Below, piece by piece: positions 44,606 through 53,214 of a DNA stretch of 64,000 nt. Location: contig NZ_BMHV01000005.1 in NCBI RefSeq assembly GCF_014641495.1, positions 124,794 to 188,793 of the forward strand, read 5' to 3'. The stretch is from Terasakiella brassicae. GTDB taxonomy: Bacteria > Pseudomonadota > Alphaproteobacteria > Rhodospirillales > Terasakiellaceae. Below the pieces are notes generated by a model. The model was not told the DNA's origin, ran no database searches, and saw nothing but the letters and a program-made list of their open reading frames with translations. The position numbers were made by a program, and so were the translations under genes. Numbering within the stretch: the first letter of the stretch is position 1; the number at the start of each line of letters is the position of its first letter.

Positions 44606-45376
44606 ATGAAAAAACAAAAATTCGAAAAGCTTGAAATCTTACCTGCCTATCGTCAGGTCGCCGATGCAATCGAACAGCAAATCATGGAAGGCCTGATCAA
44701 ACCCGAAGAACCCATCGGTACAGAAGCCGACCTTGTTGAACAATTCGGTGTCAACCGATCCACGGTTCGCGAGGGCATCCGCCTGTTGGAACAAAGCGGT
44801 ATGTTGCGCCGGGGTGAAAAACGCCGCCTTTATGTGTCCCTTCCCGGGTATGACAAACTGGCAACACGCATCAGCCGTTCCTTGGTCCTGCATAAAGTTA
44901 CCTTTCGCGAACTGGTGGAATCACTGGAAATTCTGGAACCTAAAACCATTGAATTGGCTGCAAAACATATCACCGATGACCAGCTTGACCGTTTGGAACG
45001 CAATGTGCGTGAAACCGAAGAGAAACTGAACGATAAAAACGAACTCGCCCGCCTTGATACCGAATTCCACAGCATAATAGCCGAAGCCGCACAAAACCGC
45101 GTCTTTATTCTGGCGCGTGAACCCTCCGGCTTGCTGATTTATCCGGCAACCCAGTATATTTTCGAAACGGTACCCGAAGCCCCGTCCCGCCTGCTGGAAG
45201 CCCATAAAATCATGCTTGATGCACTGCGCAAGCATGATGTGGTAGAAGCTAAATCATGGATGTATAAACATGTGCGGGATTTTGTGAAAGGCCTGATACG
45301 CACCGGTGTCGATCTGGATGGCCCCATCGCCAAGCCGCATCTGGAACATTTATTCAGCCTGGATACTTATCTCTAA
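44606..45376 (+). CDS. GntR-family regulator (FadR/FCD type), paralogue of the 43544 gene
   Basis: 256 residues from ATG 44606; an upstream extension to 44492 is open but lacks family similarity. Winged helix GTEADLVEQFGVNRSTVREGIRLLEQSGML, then an FCD-type helical domain. The paralogue match runs through the whole length (LARLDTEFHxxxAxAxxN, LLIYxxTQxIFExxPxxxxRLLxAHxIxLxAL). The two genes face away from each other across the operator region, so cross-control is likely. Confidence 0.87.
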   Translation: MKKQKFEKLEILPAYRQVADAIEQQIMEGLIKPEEPIGTEADLVEQFGVNRSTVREGIRLLEQSGMLRRGEKRRLYVSLPGYDKLATRISRSLVLHKVTFRELVESLEILEPKTIELAAKHITDDQLDRLERNVRETEEKLNDKNELARLDTEFHSIIAEAAQNRVFILAREPSGLLIYPATQYIFETVPEAPSRLLEAHKIMLDALRKHDVVEAKSWMYKHVRDFVKGLIRTGVDLDGPIAKPHLEHLFSLDTYL

Positions 45377-45390
45377 AACCTGGACGTATT

Positions 45391-45442
45391 CTGTGGTATT
45401 CTTCTCTTGAAACGAGAAACTCACTAAAACAGGAAACCACAG
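45391..45442 (+). promoter_or_regulatory. nested stem upstream of the solute-binding gene
   Basis: Outer arms CTGTGGT and ACCACAG enclose an inner stem TTCTC/GAGAA. The presumed ribosome-binding AGGA (45431-45434) is inside the structure. No T-run follows. Confidence 0.3.
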
Positions 45443-45446
45443 CACC

Positions 45447-46124
45447 GTGCTCTCAAGTAAACGAACACTGATATGTTGCCTGGTTGCAATCCTTGGAGGC
45501 TATATCAATCCTGCATTTTCTGAAGATCACTCTTCCCTGAAAGTCGCGGTATCTTTTGAAATGATAAAAGGCCTTCCTCAAAATGCGCGCTGTCTGGAAC
45601 GGGTTGAAGAAACACTTCATAATGTATCTGTGCAGGATATGCCGTGGAAACGGATTGTTGAGTCCCTGAAATTGGGCAAATCCGATATAACCCCTTGCAT
45701 CTTCAAAACACCTGAGCGCGAAACCTTTCTGGACCTTTATGGCCCGATTGCCATGCTGCCGGTTATCCTTGTTCGACGAGACGGGCAGGATATCCACCTT
45801 GGTAACATCAAGGATTTCCACGGGGTTTTCTTACGCGGTACGTCTCTGATAAAAGACTATACGACTAAATCCATGCGTGTTTCAGAAACCTCACACATCC
45901 GCAACATTTTGGAAATTATCCGAAACGGCCGCGCCGATTATTCCCTCATGCCGGGCAATTTCATCGAAGACCGCAACACCGCTGGCCTCAGTATCAGCGT
46001 CATTGATGAAATTCCGCTTTACATCGGTATTAGCAAAAAATCCCCACAGAAGACACTCATTTGGGACCAGCTATCCCGCAATGTAGCGATCGTCAGCCGC
46101 AATATATCCATTTCCAATCGTTAA
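45447..46124 (+). CDS. periplasmic solute-binding protein, family 3-like
   Basis: 225 residues with a signal peptide (cleavage near PAFS-ED, about residue 25). The mature part (LKVAVSFEMIKGLPQNARCL...EETLHNVSVQDMPWKRIVESLKLGKSDITPCIFKTPERETFLDL) resembles SBP_bac_3 proteins, but at 225 residues it is short and there is no permease nearby. It starts at GTG 45447. It may be a sensor or a scavenging lipid-free binding protein; the ligand is unknown. Confidence 0.7.
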   Translation: MLSSKRTLICCLVAILGGYINPAFSEDHSSLKVAVSFEMIKGLPQNARCLERVEETLHNVSVQDMPWKRIVESLKLGKSDITPCIFKTPERETFLDLYGPIAMLPVILVRRDGQDIHLGNIKDFHGVFLRGTSLIKDYTTKSMRVSETSHIRNILEIIRNGRADYSLMPGNFIEDRNTAGLSISVIDEIPLYIGISKKSPQKTLIWDQLSRNVAIVSRNISISNR

Positions 46125-46137
46125 TCGACTTTTCCAT

Positions 46138-46172
46138 AAAAAAACGGCCCTATCATTAAAAATGACAGAGCC
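46138..46172 (-). terminator. rho-independent terminator of the module 2 liv operon
   Basis: Minus strand: GGCTCTGTCATT, loop TTT, AATGATAGGGCC (two G-U pairs), then GTTTTTTT. Downstream of livF. Additional inverted repeats lie between (CCCTTATT/AATAAGGG at 46178-46194, ACCAAAT/ATTTGGT at 46201-46223). Confidence 0.8.
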
Positions 46173-46236
46173 AGTATCCCTTATTAAATAAGGGCATTAA
46201 ACCAAATCTAGGGATTATTTGGTCTAAGTTCGTAAT

Positions 46237-46953
46237 TTATGCCGTTCTTGCAAAATACAGATCTTCAAGACGCTGTAAGTCCACAGCTTCACGCGGTTCG
46301 GACAAAGTAACTTTACCGGCCTGCATCAAATAAACATGATCGGCAATTTTCAAAGCCTGATTGGTGTTTTGTTCCACCAACACAATTGTCATCTTATCTT
46401 CTTTCAACTCCCGAAAGATTGAAAAAATTTCATTGGTCATCACCGGGGACAAGCCAAGCGAAGGTTCATCAACCAGACAGATTTCAGGTTCTTCCATCAA
46501 TCCACGGCCAATGGCCAGCATTTGCGCCTCGCCCCCTGACAGGGTTCCGGCTTCCTGATTACGCCGTTCTTTCAAACGTGGAAACAACTGGAAAACATGA
46601 TCACGGTTTTTTTCCATCGATTTGCGTGTTTTCTTCGGATAAGCCCCCATAATAAGGTTTTCTTCCACGCTTAAATCAGAAAAGAGCAAACGCCCTTCCG
46701 GGATCATAACCAAACCATCGTTAATCCGGTTCCATGTCGGTTCTTTAACGTAGCTTTGTCCCTTAAAACGGATATCGCCTGCGCGCGGTTCAATCAGTCC
46801 CATCAGGGTTTTCAAAAACGTACTTTTCCCGGCACCGTTCGGACCAACAATTGTTGTGGTCCGTCCGGCCTCAAACGTCAGCGACAAATCCCAAAAGACT
46901 TCCATCGCCCCGTAACCGGCACTTAATTTTTCAGTCTCAAGCAGGTACTTCAC
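46237..46953 (-). CDS. livF: ABC transporter ATP-binding protein, LivF type (module 2)
   Basis: 238 residues. Walker A GPNGAGKST, signature LSGGEAQMLAIGRGLM, Walker B ICLVDEPSLGLSP, H-loop VEQNTNQ. Its start overlaps the livG end by 17 bases. Last gene of the LivK-H-M-G-F operon. Confidence 0.92.
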   Translation of the reverse strand: MKYLLETEKLSAGYGAMEVFWDLSLTFEAGRTTTIVGPNGAGKSTFLKTLMGLIEPRAGDIRFKGQSYVKEPTWNRINDGLVMIPEGRLLFSDLSVEENLIMGAYPKKTRKSMEKNRDHVFQLFPRLKERRNQEAGTLSGGEAQMLAIGRGLMEEPEICLVDEPSLGLSPVMTNEIFSIFRELKEDKMTIVLVEQNTNQALKIADHVYLMQAGKVTLSEPREAVDLQRLEDLYFARTA

Positions 46954-47656
46954 CGGTGTAACTCCTTACTACTTCGGGGTTGCGGAATGTTTCTTCGGGA
47001 TCGCCATCGGCAATAACCTTGCCAAAGTTAAAGACCACAACGCGGTCACACATATTCATAATTGTTTCAATATCGTGTTCAATCACAATCATGGACAGGG
47101 AATACTTCTCGCGAATGTTCTTCAGGGTTTGCATGAACAGCTTTTTACTGGTCGTCTCCAAACCGGCCAAAACTTCATCCAGCATTAACAAAGTCGGTTC
47201 TGTTGCCAACGCCTTGGCAACCTCAAGGGCTTTACGCTCCGTCAAGGCCAGTTCAGTTGCCGCGTCTGCCTCTGCCTTATGCAGCAGATTGACAGATTCC
47301 AAAATTTCATCAATTCGCTCTTGCTTGACCTTGCCATCGGGACGGCCAAAACGTTGGGCAACAATAAGATTTTCACGCACGCTCAGTTCATGCATGGGTT
47401 GGGGAATTTGAAATGTCCGCCCAATCCCGAACGTCACCCGCTGATGCATGGAAGACTTTAAAATATCATGTCCCTCATAAGTCACACTGCCCGCCGTTGG
47501 GCGTACAGTGCCGGACAAAACATTAAAACTTGTCGTTTTACCTGCCCCGTTCGGACCAACCAGCCCCAGAACTTCATGTGTCTGAACTTCAAAACTCACG
47601 TCCTGAAGGGCGCGCACACCGCCAAAATTCACACTTAGATTTTCGACTTTAAGCAT
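46937..47656 (-). CDS. livG: ABC transporter ATP-binding protein, LivG type (module 2)
   Basis: 239 residues. Walker A GPNGAGKTT, Walker B LLMLDEVLAGLE, H-loop IEHDIETIM. The signature is the degenerate ALTERKALEVAKALA seen in many LivG proteins, so ATP-driven motion may rely mostly on LivF's canonical signature. It overlaps livM by eight bases and livF by 17. Confidence 0.91.
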   Translation of the reverse strand: MLKVENLSVNFGGVRALQDVSFEVQTHEVLGLVGPNGAGKTTSFNVLSGTVRPTAGSVTYEGHDILKSSMHQRVTFGIGRTFQIPQPMHELSVRENLIVAQRFGRPDGKVKQERIDEILESVNLLHKAEADAATELALTERKALEVAKALATEPTLLMLDEVLAGLETTSKKLFMQTLKNIREKYSLSMIVIEHDIETIMNMCDRVVVFNFGKVIADGDPEETFRNPEVVRSYTGEVPA

Positions 47657-48623
47657 GTTGTGCTTCCCCCCGTTTGTTATCTGCTTTTTTTCGCGTAAAC
47701 AGGTTGGTAATCACCGGCAACAAACCGGACGGGCTGAGAATAATCATTCCGGCCAGCATCACCCCAAGGATCAATTGGTGCCCTTGCGGTATCAGGTTTT
47801 TAAAGACCAGTTGATCCACCAGATAAATAAACAACGCCCCTAAAACCGGACCGCTTAGCGTGCGGTAGCCCCCGAAAATTGCCGCGACAATCGGAAAGAC
47901 CGTCCATGTCCCGGAAAACGCATAATCGGGTTCAAGAAAGTTAATATAATGCGCATTAAATGCCCCGACCGCACCGGTCATAAAGGCAGACACAAGCAAC
48001 ATAACAACTTTCAAATAGGTTGCGGGAACCCCGACAATCCGTGTTGCCAGTTCAGAATCATGCATGGCTTTTAACGCCAAACCATAGGAACTGCGACGGA
48101 TGAAGTAATAGGTAATCAACATCAGGGTAACGATATTCAAAATAACGATATAGCCGCCTAATTTTGTCCCAAAATCAACCCCGGCAAAAACAGGCAAAGA
48201 CGGAATACTGAGCAACCCACCAGCCCCACCGGTCAAGCCCGTGGCTTCGGTTGCCAGAATTTTAAAAATTTCGGCATAAGCCAGGATGGCCAAGGCGAAA
48301 TAAGGACCGCGTAATCGAAGCGCCGGCATCATAAAGATAGACGACAAACTCGCACCGACCCCACCGACAACAAGAGCGACAAAGACGGGCACCCCATAAT
48401 CCATCGTTAAGACAGCCGATGTATAAGCCCCAACACCAAAGAAAGCGGCGTGTCCGAAACTGACCATCCCGCCAAGATTACCAAGCAAGGCCCAGGCCAC
48501 CGCAACACCGGCAATAATTAAGGCCGATGCGACAAGACCGATTAAGTAATCATTATCGCCAAGGAAAAACGGAACGCCAAGATACATGACGCCCAACATG
48601 AGTGCAGAAATTTTAATATTCAT
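47649..48623 (-). CDS. livM: ABC transporter permease, LivM type (module 2)
   Basis: 324 residues with about nine membrane segments; GNLGGMVSFGHAAFFGVGAYTSAVL is the family motif, and YGLALKAMHDSELATRIVGVPATYLK the cytoplasmic loop. It starts one base after livH ends. Confidence 0.92.
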   Translation of the reverse strand: MNIKISALMLGVMYLGVPFFLGDNDYLIGLVASALIIAGVAVAWALLGNLGGMVSFGHAAFFGVGAYTSAVLTMDYGVPVFVALVVGGVGASLSSIFMMPALRLRGPYFALAILAYAEIFKILATEATGLTGGAGGLLSIPSLPVFAGVDFGTKLGGYIVILNIVTLMLITYYFIRRSSYGLALKAMHDSELATRIVGVPATYLKVVMLLVSAFMTGAVGAFNAHYINFLEPDYAFSGTWTVFPIVAAIFGGYRTLSGPVLGALFIYLVDQLVFKNLIPQGHQLILGVMLAGMIILSPSGLLPVITNLFTRKKADNKRGEAQHA

Positions 48624-48624
48624 C

Positions 48625-49494
48625 TTAATGACCCGCCTTTTTCCCGAACAAACCGGACGGCATAACCAGCAGGACCAACAGGAAGACGGTCATACTTGCC
48701 AGTTCAGAAAGTGAAGATTGGAAAAACGTTGTGGTCAGCCCTTCAATCACACCAATCATCAAGGCCCCGACCAGCACACCGGGAATAGATCCCATACCGG
48801 CAAGAACTGTGATAATAAAGGCTTTGATCGTCAGACTATGACCGATCGGGGGATGGATAACACTGGTCACATATAACATGACCCCCGCCAAGGCCGCCAA
48901 AACGCCTGCAATCGCCCATGACCAAAGCTCTGCCTTGGTTGGGTTCATCCCCATCAGCTTGGCGGCATCCCGGTTTGACGAGACCGAGCGGATTGCACGA
49001 CCATGCCATGTATGATTTAACCACCAGTAAAGGCCACCCAACGCACACAGACCAACAACAAACGCAAGCATTTCACTGCGCATGCTAAATAACGAGTCCG
49101 CAATCACCAGACCTTCCATAAACCACGCGCTTTGGGTCGAATAAATATCGGCGGAAAACACCATCAACAAGCCGTTGGTCAGGACGATCCCTAAACCAAA
49201 CGTCAGGATCAGGGAATTAAGCTCCCGATCTTTTTTGATTTTATTGGTTAGATAAAAGGTGATCAGGGAGGCTGCAATCACAACCGCCATTGCAATCGGC
49301 ATTGCCAATAAAGGGTTAATCCCGGTTTGGCTTTCAACCGCGTAAGCGATGTATGCCGCTAACAACACCAGTTCGCCATGCGCGAGGTTAATTACCTTCA
49401 TCGTTCCGAAAACGAGAGCCAGCCCAACGGCAACAAGTCCGTAGAAGCCCCCCATCAGCAGTCCGGTGAAGATCGCCTGGGCCGTAAGTTCCAT
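48625..49494 (-). CDS. livH: ABC transporter permease, LivH type (module 2)
   Basis: 289 residues. The start GGFYGLVAVGLALVFGTMKVINLAHGELVLLAAYIAY is a typical LivH N-terminus; GRAIRSVSSNRDAAKLMGMNP is the cytoplasmic coupling loop. It is separated from livK by 59 bases that hold a GC-rich hairpin. Confidence 0.92.
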   Translation of the reverse strand: MELTAQAIFTGLLMGGFYGLVAVGLALVFGTMKVINLAHGELVLLAAYIAYAVESQTGINPLLAMPIAMAVVIAASLITFYLTNKIKKDRELNSLILTFGLGIVLTNGLLMVFSADIYSTQSAWFMEGLVIADSLFSMRSEMLAFVVGLCALGGLYWWLNHTWHGRAIRSVSSNRDAAKLMGMNPTKAELWSWAIAGVLAALAGVMLYVTSVIHPPIGHSLTIKAFIITVLAGMGSIPGVLVGALMIGVIEGLTTTFFQSSLSELASMTVFLLVLLVMPSGLFGKKAGH

Positions 49495-49514
49495 CTTTCT
49501 TCTTCCTTCAGGTC

Positions 49515-49532
49515 CCCGGGCCGAATCCCGGG
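49515..49532 (-). repeat. GC hairpin between livK and livH
   Basis: CCCGGG, loop of six, CCCGGG. Hairpins after the binding-protein gene often protect its message from 3' decay and so raise its level over the permease. That role is inferred. Confidence 0.5.
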
Positions 49533-49553
49533 CTATATGTTATTGCTGAATAC

Positions 49554-50738
49554 TTACTGCCAGGGTGTTCCGGGGAACACTTTCTCACCTGTTTTCGAAG
49601 ATGCAGGCCAAACAAGCGGAATTTTACCTTTTTGGTGTTGACCGACACGCTGGACAAATTCCGGGTTATCGCCATGTTCATCAAAACGAACCCGGCCGGA
49701 AATGGTCTCCTCATCGGTCTTGCGTAACTCATCAGCAATGCCTTTCAGGTTCAACTCGTTTTTATCAAACGCACGCACAATGGCTTCGCCTAACAGACGG
49801 GTTTGAACGTAACCGAATTGTTCCAGATAGCTTGGTTCATCCTTGAAGTTGGTTTTAAACGCTTCATAAAAGAGTTTTTGTTTTGGGGAATTGAAAGAAA
49901 CCGGGAACGGTAACATCGCAGTTCCATAAACATTTTCCATCAGATCGGGGAATTCTTTCGCCATCTTGCCTGTCGCCAAGGACCACACGCCGATCATAGC
50001 TTTTACATCCGGTTTCAACAATTTTGCTGCACGCAAGATACCGACATATTCGCTTTCATACCCAACCATAACAATGGCTTCAGAGCGATCACGCAATTTG
50101 ATTTTATTTACGATGGATTTAAAATCTTTCACATGGGCATCATATTCGTGTGTCGAGACTTTCAGGCCCTTTTCGTTCAATTTCTTTTCAATATAGCCTG
50201 CCATTTTATGTGTGGCTTCTTTATTGGAATATGCAATTGAAACACTTTTCAGTGCCATTTCATCAACCAGACCGACCAACGCCTTACCATAACCTGCTGC
50301 ACTGTTGATACGGAAGAAACCTTCGTGACCGCGTTGTGACAACGCCGTTGCCACACCGCCAAAGGTGATATAAGGAATGTTCGCCTTGTTCGCAGCTTCA
50401 GATGCCGGGCCGATAACGCCGGATGCGTAACCGCCACTAAAGGCAATCACACCTTCGCTTGCCAGTTTTTCAACCGCACTCACGGCCTTGGCAGGGGAGC
50501 TTTCATCATCAATGGTTTTAAGTTCGAATGTATGCTGACCTGCATATTTATCATTCAGCACCTTAATACCTGTCATAACACCACGGTGGGACCCCGTACC
50601 AACGCGTGCGAGTTTACCGCTCAGCGGTGTATGTTCCCCAATAACGAAATTTGCTGAATGAGCCGGGGCGGAAAAACCAACCCCCAACGCCAACCCCAGT
50701 GCACAACCGATAAATCCGGAAAGACCTAGAAACTTCAT
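49554..50738 (-). CDS. livK: ABC transporter substrate-binding protein, LivK type (module 2)
   Basis: 394 residues with a Sec signal peptide (cleavage near PAHS-AN, about residue 29). The mature start ANFVIGEHTPLSGKLARVGTGSHRGVMTGIKVLN fits the periplasmic family 1 binding proteins. It is divergent from the IclR gene; a palindromic operator lies between them. Ligand unknown; the linked genes suggest an organic acid. Confidence 0.9.
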   Translation of the reverse strand: MKFLGLSGFIGCALGLALGVGFSAPAHSANFVIGEHTPLSGKLARVGTGSHRGVMTGIKVLNDKYAGQHTFELKTIDDESSPAKAVSAVEKLASEGVIAFSGGYASGVIGPASEAANKANIPYITFGGVATALSQRGHEGFFRINSAAGYGKALVGLVDEMALKSVSIAYSNKEATHKMAGYIEKKLNEKGLKVSTHEYDAHVKDFKSIVNKIKLRDRSEAIVMVGYESEYVGILRAAKLLKPDVKAMIGVWSLATGKMAKEFPDLMENVYGTAMLPFPVSFNSPKQKLFYEAFKTNFKDEPSYLEQFGYVQTRLLGEAIVRAFDKNELNLKGIADELRKTDEETISGRVRFDEHGDNPEFVQRVGQHQKGKIPLVWPASSKTGEKVFPGTPWQ

Positions 50739-50857
50739 GTTCGCCTCAACCTGTTTGTGTTTTTAACTATTCTCGCGACGCAATTCGACATTTGAATGGA
50801 AGCAAGTTGTCATTCTTTATATTTAAATGAAATTTCTATGTCAAATATTAAAATTTA

Positions 50858-50874
50858 ATTCCGCATAGCGAAAT
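50858..50874. promoter_or_regulatory. candidate IclR operator, site A
   Basis: ATTCCGCATAGCGAAAT, near-palindromic, with AT-rich symmetric flanks. It lies between divergent livK and iclR genes. The related sites B and C are found at 54881 and 54997. Confidence 0.6.
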
Positions 50875-51005
50875 TTAAATTGCATTATTTTACAAACTAT
50901 GGTTATTTTTAGACCAGATAGTTCAACGCCTATTAACAGAGTTACCCCATTGATGTATCTTCCAAGCTATTCTAAATTCACGTTTTCCATCCCAAGAAGA
51001 TAAAA

Positions 51006-51779
51006 ATGACCGATACAGAACAAACAAAAGACAGAAAATTTGTAGAAGCTTTGTCACGCGGCCTGCGAATCCTCAGTGCATTTGACAAAATGTCCGGCCC
51101 ACTTGGGAATCAGGATATTGCCGCCATCACCGGCCTGCCTAAGCCCACGGTATCGCGCATGACCTACACCCTGACCCAATTGGGCTATCTGGTCTATTCC
51201 GAGCGCAATGAGAAATACGAGTTAGGCGCAACCAACCTGACACTGGGCCATGCCTACACCGCCAATCTGCGTATCCGTCAAATCGCCAAACCCCATATGT
51301 TGGAACTTGCCCGCGAGTTCAACGTCAATATCGGGCTTGCAACCAATGTTCAAAACGAAATGATCTTTGTTGAATATTGTCGCGGCGACCAACTGAAATC
51401 CGTTCTTGTTGATATCGGCAGTAAGTTGCCTATGGGAAAATCAGCGATTGGTCGATCCTATCTGGCGGCCATCCCGGAAGAAAAACGCAATCAGATCCTC
51501 CCGCAACTTGCTGAAATTCACGGCACGGACTGGCCAGATATTGAAAACAGCATTCAGGATTCGCTGGAAAGTTATCGTACACTGGGCTTCACCCGTTCCT
51601 TCGGGGATTGGGATCGCAACATCAACACCGTTGCCGTGCCATTGAAGCTGTCGGAAAATAAAATTTTCTGTATCAGTTGCGGTGGTCCCAGTTACGTCAT
51701 TTCCACCGATACCCTGCTCAACGTCATCGGGCCCCGCCTGATCCACGTTGCCCGCGATATTATGAACAGCGGCCTTTAA
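51006..51779 (+). CDS. IclR-family transcriptional regulator
   Basis: 257 residues. N-terminal winged helix (LGNQDIAAITGLPKPTVSRMTYTLTQLGYL, about 38-67), then the IclR effector domain (about 85-250) with GLATNVQNEMIFVEYCRGD, LPMGKSAIGRSYLAA and FTRSFGDWDRNINTVAVPL, the ligand pocket of this family. IclR proteins control catabolic operons in response to pathway acids. It is next to and divergent from livK; three similar palindromes around module 2 are its candidate sites. Repressor or activator is not known. Confidence 0.9.
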   Translation: MTDTEQTKDRKFVEALSRGLRILSAFDKMSGPLGNQDIAAITGLPKPTVSRMTYTLTQLGYLVYSERNEKYELGATNLTLGHAYTANLRIRQIAKPHMLELAREFNVNIGLATNVQNEMIFVEYCRGDQLKSVLVDIGSKLPMGKSAIGRSYLAAIPEEKRNQILPQLAEIHGTDWPDIENSIQDSLESYRTLGFTRSFGDWDRNINTVAVPLKLSENKIFCISCGGPSYVISTDTLLNVIGPRLIHVARDIMNSGL

Positions 51780-51792
51780 TTGACATAAAACA

Positions 51793-51822
51793 AAGGCGCA
51801 AACGACAAACAGTTTGCGCCTT
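51793..51822. terminator. terminator between iclR and the membrane-protein gene
   Basis: AAGGCGCAAAC, eight-base loop, GTTTGCGCCTT, an 11-base perfect stem. On the minus strand it is followed by TTTGTTTT. It overlaps the stop of the convergent membrane protein gene and probably ends that operon, and perhaps iclR also. Confidence 0.75.
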
Positions 51823-53212
51823 AATCGTATATCAGATGGAAAATATACAGAATGGCAATAACCACACTCAGCGCCACACAAGAATAGCGCAGGTTCCAAA
51901 CCAGTGTGATGTCACGCGGACGACAATCCAGAATGCGCCCGATTAAAATTGTCGAGATCGTCAAGGGGGAAACGTTCAACGCCATTGCCCAACCGATCAA
52001 CAGACTGAGCGCCAGAACATAAGGTGACAAGCCAAATGCGGCCACATTGGCAAAGGTTGAGGCCAAAATGGTTACGGACACAAACGGGCTGACCCCGACA
52101 ATGCTGGTTCCGGTTACCATCAACGCGCAAAAGACCGCCAAGGCAAAGCCTTCCAACCCCATAGAGACCGTCAAAGACTGCACAAGGTCTGACGGAATAA
52201 TCGCAGCCACCAACGATCCGGTAAAGCTCGCCCCGCCGATGACCGCAACCTCAGACGACATGGCGTTTAATTCTTGTCCCAGATTTTGGGAAAACTGCAT
52301 GGATACCGATTTCAAACCAAACCCGGATAAGCCCCCTTCAATCATAAACCAGACAAGGCCGAACAGCGGACTGACTAACAGAATGGAGGTCGGCAAGCCA
52401 TAGCCCGTATACATACTCAGCCCACCGGAAAGACCAAACAAGGACAGAACGATCCCTATAAAGGCCAGAACGGCTTGAAAGTTCTTTCGTTGCCCCGCAA
52501 TCAATCCTGCGCCTGCTTTCGGTGGCGGATAAGCACGATAATCCATCCCCCATCCCAATCCGATCAACACAATGGCAAAGACAAGGGACAACGGAATCAG
52601 CGATTGCCATTCCAGCGCCGGAATAATCGACAACACCAGCGCCATAGAAATGGAAAAAGGCGATGATAAGGGTAAAGTCGAAAAGCCCCGCAACATGGCA
52701 AGAACCATGCGTTGCAGCCGGATCAGATGAATACGGCTATCACCTTTGGCCGCTTCCAACGTATTGCCATTGGCAATCACTTGCCCCATCAGGTTTAAGG
52801 CACCGAAGCTTAAAATCGCCCCCAACAGGCAACTGCCATAAGACAGCACGGCATAACGTTTGCCCGGTTTCTGATTGATCAAAAAACTGCCACAGCGCGA
52901 AATAATCAAGGACCGTTTCGCCGCCACCCGCAAAAAGACCAACGCAATCAAGAATGCGCAAAACAGAATAACGCGCGAAAAGCCTTGTTCCACAATAGCG
53001 CGATCAATCCCATCCCCCCAAAATAACACTAACATCACGATATTTATCGCAATAAAGATTTTACCGGGCCGTGAGATCTTCTGCCAAGTCAGTGCGAGGA
53101 AAAGCAGAACTGCACCGGAGGCAATGAACAACATTTCCCCCACCCCTTGTGTTTTAAACACAATGGTCGAACACAAGGTTAAAAGAAGCAGGAAGGCATT
53201 CACATAGGACAT
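51821..53212 (-). CDS. polytopic membrane protein, probable transporter (unrecognised)
   Basis: 463 residues, about 11-12 membrane segments, with no signal peptide. Re-entrant or symmetric features are suggested by two Gly/Ser-rich loops (VIGGASFTGSLVAAIIPSDLV and VTGTSIVGVSPFVSVTILAS), each ending in a Pro/Ser turn, as in large TRAP- or citrate/anion-type permeases. I cannot name the family. It starts two bases after the acyl-CoA ligase gene and is expected to be in the same operon under IclR. It may move the same acid substrate or a product. Confidence 0.65.
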   Translation of the reverse strand: MSYVNAFLLLLTLCSTIVFKTQGVGEMLFIASGAVLLFLALTWQKISRPGKIFIAINIVMLVLFWGDGIDRAIVEQGFSRVILFCAFLIALVFLRVAAKRSLIISRCGSFLINQKPGKRYAVLSYGSCLLGAILSFGALNLMGQVIANGNTLEAAKGDSRIHLIRLQRMVLAMLRGFSTLPLSSPFSISMALVLSIIPALEWQSLIPLSLVFAIVLIGLGWGMDYRAYPPPKAGAGLIAGQRKNFQAVLAFIGIVLSLFGLSGGLSMYTGYGLPTSILLVSPLFGLVWFMIEGGLSGFGLKSVSMQFSQNLGQELNAMSSEVAVIGGASFTGSLVAAIIPSDLVQSLTVSMGLEGFALAVFCALMVTGTSIVGVSPFVSVTILASTFANVAAFGLSPYVLALSLLIGWAMALNVSPLTISTILIGRILDCRPRDITLVWNLRYSCVALSVVIAILYIFHLIYD

Positions 53213-53214
53213 TC

